From Palsa-504 sp963808315 (GTDB lineage: Bacteria > Actinomycetota > Actinomycetes > Streptosporangiales > Streptosporangiaceae): DNA of 64,000 bases. A model generated the notes under the pieces. The model saw nothing but the letters and a program-made list of their open reading frames with translations, did no database searches and was not told the origin of the DNA. Within the stretch, counting starts at the first letter, position 1. Every line of letters begins with the position of its first letter. Position numbers and translations under genes: made by a program. This document shows positions 52,899-61,482 of the stretch, piece after piece. The stretch lies in contig CAWEFK010000014.1 in NCBI GenBank assembly GCA_963808315.1, positions 1 through 64,000 of the forward strand, written 5' to 3'.

Positions 52899-53255
52899 TC
52901 AGCGGCGAGCTAGCCTGCGCTCACCGCTGGTGCCTAGCTCGTACGCTAGGCCGTAGTGCTTGAAGACCGCCTCTTCGTCGGCCGCGAGCAGCTCACCGTC
53001 GGTGTCAATCGACGGGGCGTCCTTCACCAGCTTCTTGTCGTGGGCGACCTTGACGTACCCGGGGCCCACGGTCGCATGGTCAAGGGGCACGAATACCAAC
53101 CGGTGCCGAGTCGGAATCCCGACCCGGACCGTGCCGAACGACGGCTGGTCAGTTGCGGTGTCGACGTAGACGGCCTCGAGTTCACCGATCTTGTGACCCT
53201 GGGCGTCGACAACGTCGCTGCCCCGCCACTCCCGGATGTTGGCCGCCTCGAACAT
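52899..53255 (-). CDS. PRC-barrel domain protein
   Basis: 118 residues; I start at ATG 53255 (MFEAANIREWRGSDVVDAQG), the usual beginning, rather than upstream at 53282. The PRC barrel is readable as GHKIGELEAVYVDTATDQPS with FVPLDHATVGPGYVKV; the C-terminal part EEAVFKHYGLAYE is typical of actinobacterial members. PRC-barrel proteins bind partners in RNA processing, photosynthesis or stress; no specific role can be given. It is followed by a small membrane-protein gene and preceded by a CBS pseudogene. Confidence 0.8.
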   Translation of the reverse strand: MFEAANIREWRGSDVVDAQGHKIGELEAVYVDTATDQPSFGTVRVGIPTRHRLVFVPLDHATVGPGYVKVAHDKKLVKDAPSIDTDGELLAADEEAVFKHYGLAYELGTSGERRLARR

Positions 53256-53284
53256 GCCAGTCTTCTTCCCGCAGCCCCGCACTG

Positions 53285-53683
53285 CTATGTCAGGAACAAG
53301 TCTACCCGGGTGGCCTGGCGCAGGCGCGACCCCGCCAGACCCGCCAGACCCCGGCGGGCGCAGGGGCGTTGTCTCACCTGGGGAATCACCTGGCTGATGA
53401 TCTCGACGCGGATCTCCTCATCCAGCCGGTCGTAGACGGCGAGCACGTCGGTCCGGCTGATGATCCCGGCCAGTCGGCCACCGGCCAGCCGCGTCGACCA
53501 CCGGCAGTCGCCTGAGCCCGCGCGCGTACATCAGCCGGGTGGCGCGCGAGATCGTGTCATTATCGAGCACGGGAACCCGCTTACGCCCGACTCGCGGAGC
53601 ATCCCGGCCAGCTGCTTGACCGGCGTGGTCTCCGGCACAGAAATCGGATGTGTGGACATGACGTCCTTGACGACGGCCTTCAT
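53285..53683 (-). pseudogene. CBS-domain protein pseudogene
   Basis: From ATG 53683: VVKDVMSTHPISVPETTPVK and QLAGMLRESGVSGFP, a CBS start, which then runs into a stop after MTRSRAPPG. Later fragments in other frames give the second CBS half: RLMYARGLRRLPVVDAAG and LAGIISRTDVLAVYDRLDEE with IRVEIISQVIP. The ends correspond to a two-CBS protein related to the one at 50071-50814, with the middle missing. A DosR-like box (53748-53761) lies 64 bp upstream, suggesting it once belonged to the regulon. Confidence 0.6.
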
Positions 53684-53747
53684 CGTTACCAGCTCCGCTT
53701 ACTCGCTACCTAGAGCGCCAGTCTCGATTACCCGCCCGCGGCGCTTA

Positions 53748-53761
53748 GGGCCGTTGGTCAG
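53748..53761 (-). promoter_or_regulatory. Weak DosR-box-like site before the CBS pseudogene
   Basis: The plus strand reads GGGCCGTTGGTCAG, which keeps GGGnC and TTGG of the motif. It is 64 bp from the pseudogene start. Confidence 0.3.
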
Positions 53762-53994
53762 GTAGGTCCTGCTGAAGGTCATCTGGCCGGCCCCGCCTGC
53801 CCCTCGCGCCCCGGTCAAACGGTGTTATTTCCCGGCCCGTCAACACGTCTTAATTCATGCGTTTACGGTAAAATTCAGCTACCGGAAAAGCCGCCGTAAT
53901 AGGGTACGAGAGGGAAAACGGTTAACGTCTCAGCAAACCGGTCTCATTCGTAATGTGAGTAATTCCAATAACCTGGCCAATAGCGTGATACGGC

Positions 53995-54475
53995 ACAACC
54001 AGCGCGAAGCTGCCCCCTCGGCCAGCGGGTCCGCGGAGATGCTGCACGTGCTCCTGGCGTACGCCGGGGCTTGGATATTTCGGTCCGCTGGGCGCGGCCC
54101 GGCGGCGATCCTGACTTCTTCGCGATCACCACATCGGCGTGGGTAGGCAGAACGACGCCCCGCGCGCGGCGTGGGATTTCCTGCGGCCATATCTGGCATC
54201 CGTGCACGGCTTCGTTGTCACCTGGCGGCAGTACGTGCCGCCGGGAATTCCGGAACGAGCCTGGATCATCTCACCGTCCATCGACCCGTTCGCCGCGAAG
54301 CACCAGCCACTCGAGCCGTCGTGGTGCAGGCGATCCTGGCCAGGGTGGGGGTCCTAGACGGCGAGCCGCGCCCGGGCACCCGCGCGTTTCGTGCGCCGCG
54401 ACGCAGCGGCCGGGGAAGTCACCCGCGCCGGGCTGGTGACCGGGAACGGCAGGCCCGGTCCCGGCCGTCACCGTA
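53995..54475 (+). pseudogene. Trehalose synthase (TreT glycosyltransferase) remnant
   Basis: Pieces of a trehalose glycosyltransferring synthase are readable across frames: AEMLHVLLAYAGA near 54036, GGDPDFFAIT near 54100, GRQNDAPRAAWDFLRPYLAS, then YVPPGIPERAWIISPSIDPF with AAKHQPLEP (54145-54320), and VVVQAILARVGVLDGEPRPG near 54320. The order agrees with TreT-family enzymes, but a block between FFAIT and the next piece is missing and the second Rossmann domain is absent. It is dead. It ends 40 bp before the DosR-like box at 54518. Confidence 0.6.
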
Positions 54476-54517
54476 GACCCTACAGTTACGGATCACCGGG
54501 CTAATGACCGCGGGTCC

Positions 54518-54531
54518 GGGACCTTTGGCCC
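54518..54531 (+). promoter_or_regulatory. Best DosR-box-like site of the window
   Basis: GGGACCTTTGGCCC followed by TTA. It lies about 200 bp before the acyl-CoA dehydrogenase gene and is flanked by an 8-bp inverted repeat GATCACCG (54491-54498) / CGGTGATC (54543-54550). Confidence 0.55.
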
Positions 54532-54727
54532 TTAGCCTGCCACGGTGATCGTATTAGGCTCGGTTCCAGTAGAAAAGAGCGCAACGCCATTTACCTTCGT
54601 ACTCACGCCTTATAGGCGGCGGGACTTCGCAGCTGGACCTCGCTCAGCCGGCCTCGCTCGGCGATCTGCCGCCGCGGACCGCAGATTTGTCTAGGCCGCG
54701 ATGGCCGATATTAGGAGATGCTCCTAC

Positions 54728-55870
54728 ATGGACTTCGAGTTGACCGATGAGCAAGAGCTGATCCGCGAGGCGGTAAGGGAATTTGCCGAGGCCGAGGTGG
54801 CACCGATCGCCGCCGAGCTGGACCGCGACCATCGCTTCCCCACTGAGCTCCTGCCGAAGCTGGCGGAGATGAACCTCATGGGCATGCCCTACCCGGAGAA
54901 GATGGGTGGCGCGGGAGCGGACTACCTGAGCTACGTCATCATGATCGAGGAGCTGTCGCGGGCGTGCGCGACCACCAGCGTCGTCGTGTCGGCGCACAGC
55001 TCCCTCGCCACCTGGCCGATCTACAAGTTCGGCACCCCGGCGCAGCAGGACAAGTACCTTCCCGACATGGCGTCGGGCCACCGCCTGGGCGCCTTCGCGC
55101 TGACCGAGCCCGGCGCGGGCACCGACGCGGCCGCGGGCACCACCACGGCGGTGCGCAGCGGCGACGAGTACGTCCTCAACGGGTCGAAGATCTTCATTTC
55201 GAACGCTCCGTACGCCGAGATCTACATTGTCTTCGCCAAGACCGATCCGGCGGCGCCGGGCACCCGCGGGATGAGCGCCTTCATCGTCGAGCAGGACACT
55301 CCCGGGTTCTCCGTCGGCGAGGCCGAGCACAAGCTGGGCATCCGCGGTTCGAGCACGCCGCCGCTGTACTTCTCCGACTGCCATGTTCCCGCCGATGCGC
55401 TGCTGGGCGGGGAGGGCAACGGCTTCAAGGTCGCTATGCAGACCCTGGACGGCGGCCGGATCGGCATCGCCGCGCAGGCGCTCGGCATCGCCCAGGCCGC
55501 CCTCGACGCGTCGGTCGCCTACGCCAAGGAGCGGGTCCAGTTCGGCAAGCCGATCGCGGCCCTGCAGGCTATCCAGTGGATGATCGCCGACATGGCCACC
55601 GAGATCGACGCCGCGCGGCTGCTGGTCTATCGCGCCGCCTCGTGCGTGGACCACGGCCGGCCCTATTCCACCGAAGGGGCGATGGCCAAGCTTTTCGCCT
55701 CGGAAACCGCCACCCGGGTGGCCGGCAAGGCCATCCAGATCCACGGCGGGTACGGCTATACGGAAAGTTACCCGGTGGAGCGCAACTGGCGTGACGCCAA
55801 GATCACCGAAATCTACGAGGGCACGTCCGAAGTACAGCGCATGGTCATCGCGAGAAGCTGCCTGCGATGA
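54728..55870 (+). CDS. Acyl-CoA dehydrogenase (short-chain/butyryl-CoA type)
   Basis: FAD enzyme that makes the alpha-beta double bond in acyl-CoA. 380 residues from ATG 54728 (MDFELTDEQELIREAVREFA). Typical features: AFALTEPGAGTDAAAGTTTA, the substrate-side region RGSSTPPLYFSDCHVPADAL, RVQFGKPIAALQAIQWMIAD, and IQIHGGYGYTESYPVERNWR. The catalytic Glu aligns with ITEIYEGTSEVQ. The ribosome binding site lies in a small hairpin TAGGAG-ATG-CTCCTA. It heads an operon with fixA, fixB, fixC and fixX, so its electrons go to that ETF. Confidence 0.93.
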   Translation: MDFELTDEQELIREAVREFAEAEVAPIAAELDRDHRFPTELLPKLAEMNLMGMPYPEKMGGAGADYLSYVIMIEELSRACATTSVVVSAHSSLATWPIYKFGTPAQQDKYLPDMASGHRLGAFALTEPGAGTDAAAGTTTAVRSGDEYVLNGSKIFISNAPYAEIYIVFAKTDPAAPGTRGMSAFIVEQDTPGFSVGEAEHKLGIRGSSTPPLYFSDCHVPADALLGGEGNGFKVAMQTLDGGRIGIAAQALGIAQAALDASVAYAKERVQFGKPIAALQAIQWMIADMATEIDAARLLVYRAASCVDHGRPYSTEGAMAKLFASETATRVAGKAIQIHGGYGYTESYPVERNWRDAKITEIYEGTSEVQRMVIARSCLR

Positions 55871-55901
55871 GGGAGCTACCTGCGGTGAAGGGAGGATCGT
55901 G

Positions 55902-56702
55902 ATGAGGATTGTGGTCGCCTACAAGTGGACCCGCGACCCGGAGGAGGCCACGGTAGGCGCCGACGGCACGGTGGACTGGAGCCGGGCCAAGCCTGGTCTG
56001 TCTACCTACGACCCGGGGGCTATGGAGCTGGCCCGCCAGCTCGCCGAGGCAACGGGCGCCGAGCTCATCGGCGTGACGGCCGGAGGTAAGGGCGTCGCGG
56101 CGCCGATCGCATCCAAGGCCGCCCTGGCCCGCGGCCTGGACCGGGTGGTCATCGTCGAGGACGAGGCGCTGGCCGGCGCCGGGCCAGGCGAGCTGGCCGC
56201 GGTGCTGGCCGAGGTGATCAGGCACATCGGCGACGTCGACCTGGTCATCACCGGCGACTCCTCGGTCGACGTGGCGGCCAAGATGGTCCCGACCGTGCTG
56301 GCCGGCGAGCTGGGCTGGCCGGCCGTGGCCGAGGTCGCGGCCGTGTCGGGAACAGGGGTCCAGGCCGGCGCGCTGCGCGTGGAGCGCGCGATCCCGGGCG
56401 GCGTGCAGGTGCTCGAGGTCAGCGGTCCGGCCGTGCTGGCCGCGTCCGCCGATGCCGCGGTGCCCCGCGTCGCTGGCATGAAGGAGCTCCTCGCGGCGGC
56501 CAAGAAGCCGGTGGAGCGACTGGATCTCGCGGCGCTCAAGGTGCCGCCGTCCGGCGCGGTCATGACCGTGACCGGCCGGTCACGGCCGGAGCGCAAGGCC
56601 CGCAAGGGCCAGCTCATCGACACCACCAACCCGGCCGCCGCCGCCGCCGAGCTGGTCACCGCCCTGCGCGAAGCCGGGCCGCTAGAAGGGAACCGGCCAT
56701 GA
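55902..56702 (+). CDS. fixA: Electron transfer flavoprotein beta subunit (FixA)
   Basis: 266 residues, ATG after GGGAGGATC. EtfB/FixA family: MRIVVAYKWTRDPEEATVGA start, LSTYDPGAMELARQLAEATG, and DLVITGDSSVDVAAKMVPTV near the AMP/FAD site. FixA-type proteins carry a second FAD used for electron bifurcation; whether this one does needs residue-level alignment. It is overlapped by fixB (ATGA), and the dehydrogenase lies 31 bp upstream, so the complex is probably made as one unit. Confidence 0.92.
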   Translation: MRIVVAYKWTRDPEEATVGADGTVDWSRAKPGLSTYDPGAMELARQLAEATGAELIGVTAGGKGVAAPIASKAALARGLDRVVIVEDEALAGAGPGELAAVLAEVIRHIGDVDLVITGDSSVDVAAKMVPTVLAGELGWPAVAEVAAVSGTGVQAGALRVERAIPGGVQVLEVSGPAVLAASADAAVPRVAGMKELLAAAKKPVERLDLAALKVPPSGAVMTVTGRSRPERKARKGQLIDTTNPAAAAAELVTALREAGPLEGNRP

Positions 56703-57616
56703 GCGTGACCGCCTGGATCATCGTCGGTGATCAGCCGACGATCGGCAGCCTCATCACGGCCGCGCGAGCGCTGGGCGGCCCGGTCGGGGCCGTGGTCGCC
56801 GGGCCCCGCTCGGTGGCCGAGAGGGTCGCGGCCAGCGGCGTGGACCGGGTGGTCTGGTGCGGCGTGCAGGATGACGTACCCGCGGAAGCGAACGCTTCGG
56901 CGGTGGCGCAGGCCGTCGCCGCCGACCCGCCGCGGGTGCTGCTGGCCGGCCGCAACCCCGGCGAGCGGGTGCTCCTGGGTGCCGCCGCGGCCGCGGTCAA
57001 GGCGGCCGTGCTGACCGGAGCCCGTTCGGTATCGGTCGACAGCAAAGGCGTCGTCGTGGTCAACGCCATTTTCGGTGGTATCGCCGAGGAGACCGTCGCC
57101 GTGTCCGGCCCGGTGGCCCTGCTGGTGGACGGCGGCCAGGTGCCGCCCGTCGACCCCGCGAGCCCCGCCGTGCCCATCGAGGAGGTCACCGTCACGCCCC
57201 TTGGCCTGAAGGTGATCGAGACCAGGACGTCCGGCTTCGACCAGGTGGACCTGAACTCCGCCCACCGGGTGATCGGCGTCGGCCGTGGCCTGAAGGCCGA
57301 GGCGGACCTTGCTCTGATCGAGGCGCTGGCCACCGCGATCGGCGCCGAGGTGGCCTGTTCCCGGCCGGTGGCCGAGGGCCTGAACTGGATGGGCAAGGAC
57401 CGCTACATCGGCAGCTCAGGCGCGCATATCGCGCCCCGGCTCTACCTCGCCATCGGCGTCTCCGGTCAGCTTCAGCACATGGTCGGCGTGCAGGGCGCGG
57501 AGATCATCGTGGCGATCAACTCCGACCCGAACGCGGCCGTCTTCGGCCACGCCGACTATGGCCTCGTCGGCGACCTCTACCAGCTCGTGCCCGCGATCAC
57601 CGCGGCCCTGAAATGA
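56699..57616 (+). CDS. fixB: Electron transfer flavoprotein alpha subunit (FixB)
   Basis: 305 residues. The ATG overlaps the fixA stop. EtfA C-terminal FAD motif is complete: VIGVGRGLKAEADLALIEAL, GAEVACSRPVAEGLNWMGKD, RYIGSSGAHIAPRLYLAIGV with SGQLQHMVG, and IIVAINSDPNAAVFGHADYG. It forms the dimer that shuttles electrons from acyl-CoA dehydrogenase to FixCX. Spacing to fixC is 12 bp. Confidence 0.93.
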   Translation: MSVTAWIIVGDQPTIGSLITAARALGGPVGAVVAGPRSVAERVAASGVDRVVWCGVQDDVPAEANASAVAQAVAADPPRVLLAGRNPGERVLLGAAAAAVKAAVLTGARSVSVDSKGVVVVNAIFGGIAEETVAVSGPVALLVDGGQVPPVDPASPAVPIEEVTVTPLGLKVIETRTSGFDQVDLNSAHRVIGVGRGLKAEADLALIEALATAIGAEVACSRPVAEGLNWMGKDRYIGSSGAHIAPRLYLAIGVSGQLQHMVGVQGAEIIVAINSDPNAAVFGHADYGLVGDLYQLVPAITAALK

Positions 57617-57628
57617 CGGTGTCCCCAC

Positions 57629-58947
57629 ATGACGCAGACAACGACAGCTGAGCCCGACTTCGAGGTCATCGTCATCGGGCCGGCATCGCCGGGTGCGTCG
57701 CGGCCTATCAGCTGGCCCGGCAAGGACGCTCGGTGCTGCTGATCGAGCGAGGCGAGGCGCCCGGCTCGAAGAACCTGTCCGGCGGCGTCCTGTACTCCCG
57801 GGGCATGCAGCAGGTCTTCCCTGACTTCCTGACCGAGGCCCCGGTCGAGCGCCGGATCACCCGCAACTACATCAACTTCCTCAACGCCGACAGTTCGGTC
57901 GCCATCGACTACAAGGACGCCAGGCTGGCCGACCCGGTCAACGCCGTCACGGTGCTGCGCGCCAAGCTGGACGCGTGGCTGGCCGCCAAGTGCGAGGAAG
58001 CCGGTGCCCTCATCATGCCCGGTGTCCGGGTGGACCGGGTCCTCACGCAGGACGGCCCCGACGGTAGGAGAGTCGTCGGCGTCCAGGCCGGCGACGACGA
58101 GTTGCGGGCCCAGGTGGTGGTCGCCGCCGACGGCGTGAACTCCTTCATCGCCAAGGAGGCCGGGCTGCGCCGCCCGGATCCGCTTAACCACCTCGCCGTC
58201 GGCGTGAAGTCGGTGGTCAAGCTGCCCAGGGAGACGATCGAGGCCAGGTTCAACCTCACCGGCGACGAGGGCGCGGCCGTCGCCGTGGTCGGCGACTGCA
58301 CCCAGGGAGTGGGCGGCGGCGGCTTCCTCTACACCAACCTCGACTCCTTGTCCGTCGGCATCGTCGTGCGCCTGGACGACCTCACCGCGCAGAAGAAGGT
58401 CGTGACCGACATCTTCGACCACTTCCTGGCGCACCGGTTCATCGCCCCGTACCTCGACGGCGGTGAGCTGCTCGAGTACGGCTGCCACCTGGTCGCCGAG
58501 GGCGGCATGGCGATGATCGGCGAGATCGCCATGGACGGCATGCTCGTAGTCGGGGACGCCGCCGGGCTCACCCTCAACACCGGCCTGACCGTGCGGGGCA
58601 TGGACCTCGCGGTCGGCTCCGCGGTCGCCGCCGCAGAAACCATCGGCTCCGCGCTGGACCGCAAGGACACCTCCAAGGCCGCCCTGGCCGGCTACCGCCA
58701 GCGCCTGTTCGCCTCCTACGTCGGCCAGGACATGAAGACCTACGCCAAGGCCCCGTCGTTCCTGGAGGTGGAGCGGATGTACAAGCAGTACGGCGAGCTG
58801 TTCGCCAACGTCCTGTACGGCACGTTCAGCCTGGACACCCAGCCGCGCCGGCATCTGCTCAAGGTGGCCCGCTCGTCGCTGGCTAAGTCCCCGGTGAAGA
58901 TGAGGCAGCTCGTCAGGGACGGCATCGCCGGAGCGAGGGCGCTATGA
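57629..58947 (+). CDS. fixC: FixC, ETF:quinone oxidoreductase-like flavoprotein, frameshifted
   Basis: Membrane-associated FAD protein that passes electrons from FixAB to quinone. ATG 57629 (MTQTTTAEPDFEVIVIG) runs into a shift at a GGG run (57677-57679). Adding one G restores the FAD loop as GAGIAGCVAAYQLARQGRSV, continuous with VLLIERGEAPGSKNLSGGVL. Later motifs are NTGLTVRGMDLAVGSAVAAA and MYKQYGELFANVLYG. Restored length about 439 residues. The shift destroys the first dinucleotide loop if real. fixX overlaps its stop (ATGA). Confidence 0.88.
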
Positions 58948-59231
58948 AACCCCTGTCCGTCCCCGACCGGCTGACGAAGAACCGCTTCAACCTCGATGAG
59001 GAGGAATGCCACATCGAGGTCAACCAGGAGATCGCCAAGGCGACGGGCACCGGCCGGGCCATCGTCGCCTGCTGCCCCGCCCACGTCTACACCGAGGAAC
59101 CCGACGGGACCATCTCGGTCGAGTACGCCGCGTGCCTGGAGTGCGGCACCTGCCTGGCGGTCGCCGCCCCCGGCGCGCTGAAGTGGCACTACCCGAGGGG
59201 CGGGTTCGGCGTCCAGTTCCGCGAAGGCTAA
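58944..59231 (+). CDS. fixX: Ferredoxin-like protein FixX
   Basis: 95 residues, ATG overlapping the fixC stop. Starts VPDRLTKNRFNLDEEECHIE as usual. The iron-sulfur ligands are in AACLECGTCLAVA with a fourth Cys upstream (CCPAHVY), consistent with one 4Fe-4S cluster. FixX and FixC together resemble mitochondrial ETF:ubiquinone oxidoreductase. With FixAB they may bifurcate electrons between quinone and ferredoxin or flavodoxin. Confidence 0.9.
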   Translation: MKPLSVPDRLTKNRFNLDEEECHIEVNQEIAKATGTGRAIVACCPAHVYTEEPDGTISVEYAACLECGTCLAVAAPGALKWHYPRGGFGVQFREG

Positions 59232-59252
59232 TCGCTCCCCCTTAAATAGCCC

Positions 59253-59277
59253 GAGCCGGGGAAAGAGGCGCCGGCTC
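59253..59277 (+). terminator. Hairpin after fixX
   Basis: GAGCCGG (59253-59259) and CCGGCTC (59271-59277) form a 7-bp stem with an 11-nt loop, 22 bp after the fixX stop. There is no U tract, so it is a possible factor-independent weak terminator or processing site. Confidence 0.35.
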
Positions 59278-59303
59278 CGATTCCCCGGGAATGGCCACGG
59301 TTA

Positions 59304-59317
59304 GGGACTAAAGCCAC
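59304..59317 (+). promoter_or_regulatory. DosR-box-like site upstream of the SDR-thiolase unit
   Basis: GGGACTAAAGCCAC matches the mycobacterial form GGGACTWWAGTCCC at 12 of 14 positions. It lies 117 bp before the SDR gene. Confidence 0.5.
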
Positions 59318-59434
59318 TAGGCGGCGAAAGGCTGCGAACGTAAGACGAATTAGTACAGCACATGCCGCGGACCGACGAAGGCCACCGAGCCGAGCACCAC
59401 GGCCCGCGCAGATAAGCAGATAAGAGGAGACCCG

Positions 59435-60187
59435 ATGTCAGACAGAATCGCGATCGTGACCGGAGCAGCCCGCGGCATAGGCGCGGGGACGGCCATCAGG
59501 CTCGCCGCCGACGGCATGGCCGTGGCCGTCCTGGACCTCAACGAGGCCGACTGCGCCGCCACGGTGAAGGAGATCGAGAGCGACGGCGGGCGTGCGCTCG
59601 CGATCGGCGCCGACGTGAGCAAGACCGATCAGGCGAACGCCGCGGTCGAGCGGGTGGCCGCCGAGCTAGGCGCGCCGACGGTGCTGGTCAACAACGCCGG
59701 GATAACCCGCGACGCCATGTTGTTCAAGATGACCGACGAGCAATGGGACTCGGTGGTTGCCGTCAACTTGCGCGGCCCGTTCCTGATGACCAGGGCGGCC
59801 CAGAAGTACATGAGCGAGCAGAAGTGGGGACGGATCGTCAACATCTCGTCGTCGTCGGGGCTCGGCAACCGCGGGCAGGCCAACTACTCCGCCACCAAGG
59901 CAGGCATCGAGGGCTTCACCAAGACGCTCGCCAAGGAACTGGGCAAGTTCGGGATCACCGCGAACGCGGTCGCCCCGCACTTCATCGCCACCGACATGAC
60001 CGCGAACATGGCCACCAGCCTGAAGATGTCGTTCGAGGATCTCGTGGAGACCTACAAGAAGCAGATTCCCGTCAACCGGGTGGGTCAGCCCGCCGACGTG
60101 GCGGCCGCTGTCTCCTTCCTGGCCGGCGAGGACGCGGGCTTCGTCTCCGGCCAGGTCATCTACGTGGCGGGCGGCCCCCTGTGCTAA
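59435..60187 (+). CDS. SDR oxidoreductase, FabG/acetoacetyl-CoA reductase-like
   Basis: 250 residues. NAD(P)-binding VTGAARGIGAGTAIRLAADG; NNAG in VLVNNAGITRDAMLFKMTDE; catalytic Ser in NISSSSGLGNRGQ and Tyr/Lys in NYSATKAG. The C terminus FVSGQVIYVAGGPLC is standard. Followed by a thiolase, it most likely interconverts 3-ketoacyl-CoA and 3-hydroxyacyl-CoA. It could replace the deleted PhaB-like SDR beside phaC. Preceded by a DosR-like box. Confidence 0.88.
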   Translation: MSDRIAIVTGAARGIGAGTAIRLAADGMAVAVLDLNEADCAATVKEIESDGGRALAIGADVSKTDQANAAVERVAAELGAPTVLVNNAGITRDAMLFKMTDEQWDSVVAVNLRGPFLMTRAAQKYMSEQKWGRIVNISSSSGLGNRGQANYSATKAGIEGFTKTLAKELGKFGITANAVAPHFIATDMTANMATSLKMSFEDLVETYKKQIPVNRVGQPADVAAAVSFLAGEDAGFVSGQVIYVAGGPLC

Positions 60188-60225
60188 CTCACGATTTTCA
60201 CAACGGCCAAGGAGGCTGAGGATTC

Positions 60226-61407
60226 ATGGAAGACGTATTTGTCCTGTCCGGTGTCAGGACCCCGATCGGCAAGTTCGGCGGTGGCCTGTCCTCCGTCCCG
60301 CCCTGTGACCTGGCCGCGAAGGTGGTGCGCGAGGCGGTCAGCCGGTCGGGCGTGGACCCGGCCCAGGTGGGCCACGTGGTGTTCGGCAACGTGCTCCACA
60401 CCGAGCTCAGGGACATGTACCTGTCCCGGGTGGCGGCCGTCAACGGCGGCCTGCCGGTCGGGACGCCCGCGCTGACGGTGAACCGGCTGTGCGGCAGCGG
60501 GCTCCAGGCCATCGTGTCCGCCTCGCAGGCCATCATGCTGGGTGACTGCGAGGTCGCGGTGGCCGGCGGCGCCGAGTCGATGAGCCGTGCCCCGTACTGG
60601 CTGCCCGGCATGCGCTGGGGCCAGCGGATGGGTGACGGCGCCGCCATCGACGCCTTGACCGGCGCGCTGTCGGACCCGTTCGACGCGTGCCACATGGGCG
60701 TGACGGCGGAGAACGTCGCCACCGACTTCCATGTGTCCCGGGCCGACCAGGACGCGCTAGCGGCGGAGAGCCACCGCCGGGCCGCGGCGGCGCAGGCGGC
60801 GGGCTACTTCTCCGAGCAGATCCTGCCGGTCGAGATTCCGGGCCGCAAGGGCCAGGTCACCATCGTCGACACTGACGAGCACGTGCGGCCCGAGGTTAGC
60901 CTGGCGGACATGGCCAAGCTGCGGCCCGCGTTCGCCAAGGACGGCACGGTCACCGCGGGCAACGCGTCGGGCGTCAACGACGCCGCCGCCGCCGTGGTGC
61001 TCGCGTCGGAGTCGTTCGTCCGGAGCAGCAGTGCGACCCCGTTGCTCAAGCTGGTCGGGTACGCGCACGCGGGCGTCGAGCCGCGCATCATGGGCATCGG
61101 CCCGGTGCCGGCGGTCCGCACGGTGCTTGACCGCACCGGGATCAAGATCGACGAGATCGACGTGTTCGAGGTGAACGAGGCCTTCGCCGCCCAGGCGCTG
61201 GCGGTAGTCAGGGAACTGGGCCTGCCGCCCGAGCGCACCAACCCGAACGGCAGTGGCATTTCCCTCGGGCACCCCGTCGCGGCCACCGGGGCCATCTTGA
61301 CCGTCAAGTCGCTCTACGAGCTCAAGCGCACCGGCGGCCGGTACGCGCTCATCACGATGTGCATCGGCGGCGGTCAGGGCATCGCCGCGATCTTCGAGCG
61401 CGTCTGA
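60226..61407 (+). CDS. Acetyl-CoA acetyltransferase (thiolase)
   Basis: 393 residues, ATG after CAAGGAGG. Nucleophile Cys in VNRLCGSGLQAIVSASQAIM; GGAESMSRAPYW follows; catalytic His in GISLGHPVAATGA and second Cys in MCIGGGQGIAAIF. Either condenses two acetyl-CoA for polymer synthesis or cleaves 3-ketoacyl-CoA in beta-oxidation. Immediately downstream of the SDR gene, probably in one operon. Confidence 0.93.
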   Translation: MEDVFVLSGVRTPIGKFGGGLSSVPPCDLAAKVVREAVSRSGVDPAQVGHVVFGNVLHTELRDMYLSRVAAVNGGLPVGTPALTVNRLCGSGLQAIVSASQAIMLGDCEVAVAGGAESMSRAPYWLPGMRWGQRMGDGAAIDALTGALSDPFDACHMGVTAENVATDFHVSRADQDALAAESHRRAAAAQAAGYFSEQILPVEIPGRKGQVTIVDTDEHVRPEVSLADMAKLRPAFAKDGTVTAGNASGVNDAAAAVVLASESFVRSSSATPLLKLVGYAHAGVEPRIMGIGPVPAVRTVLDRTGIKIDEIDVFEVNEAFAAQALAVVRELGLPPERTNPNGSGISLGHPVAATGAILTVKSLYELKRTGGRYALITMCIGGGQGIAAIFERV

Positions 61408-61482
61408 CTCATCCACGACCGGGCCCGGCCATCCAGGACGGGCTCGGTCCAAGGCTACGATCAAGCATCTCGTGAGGTTGAC

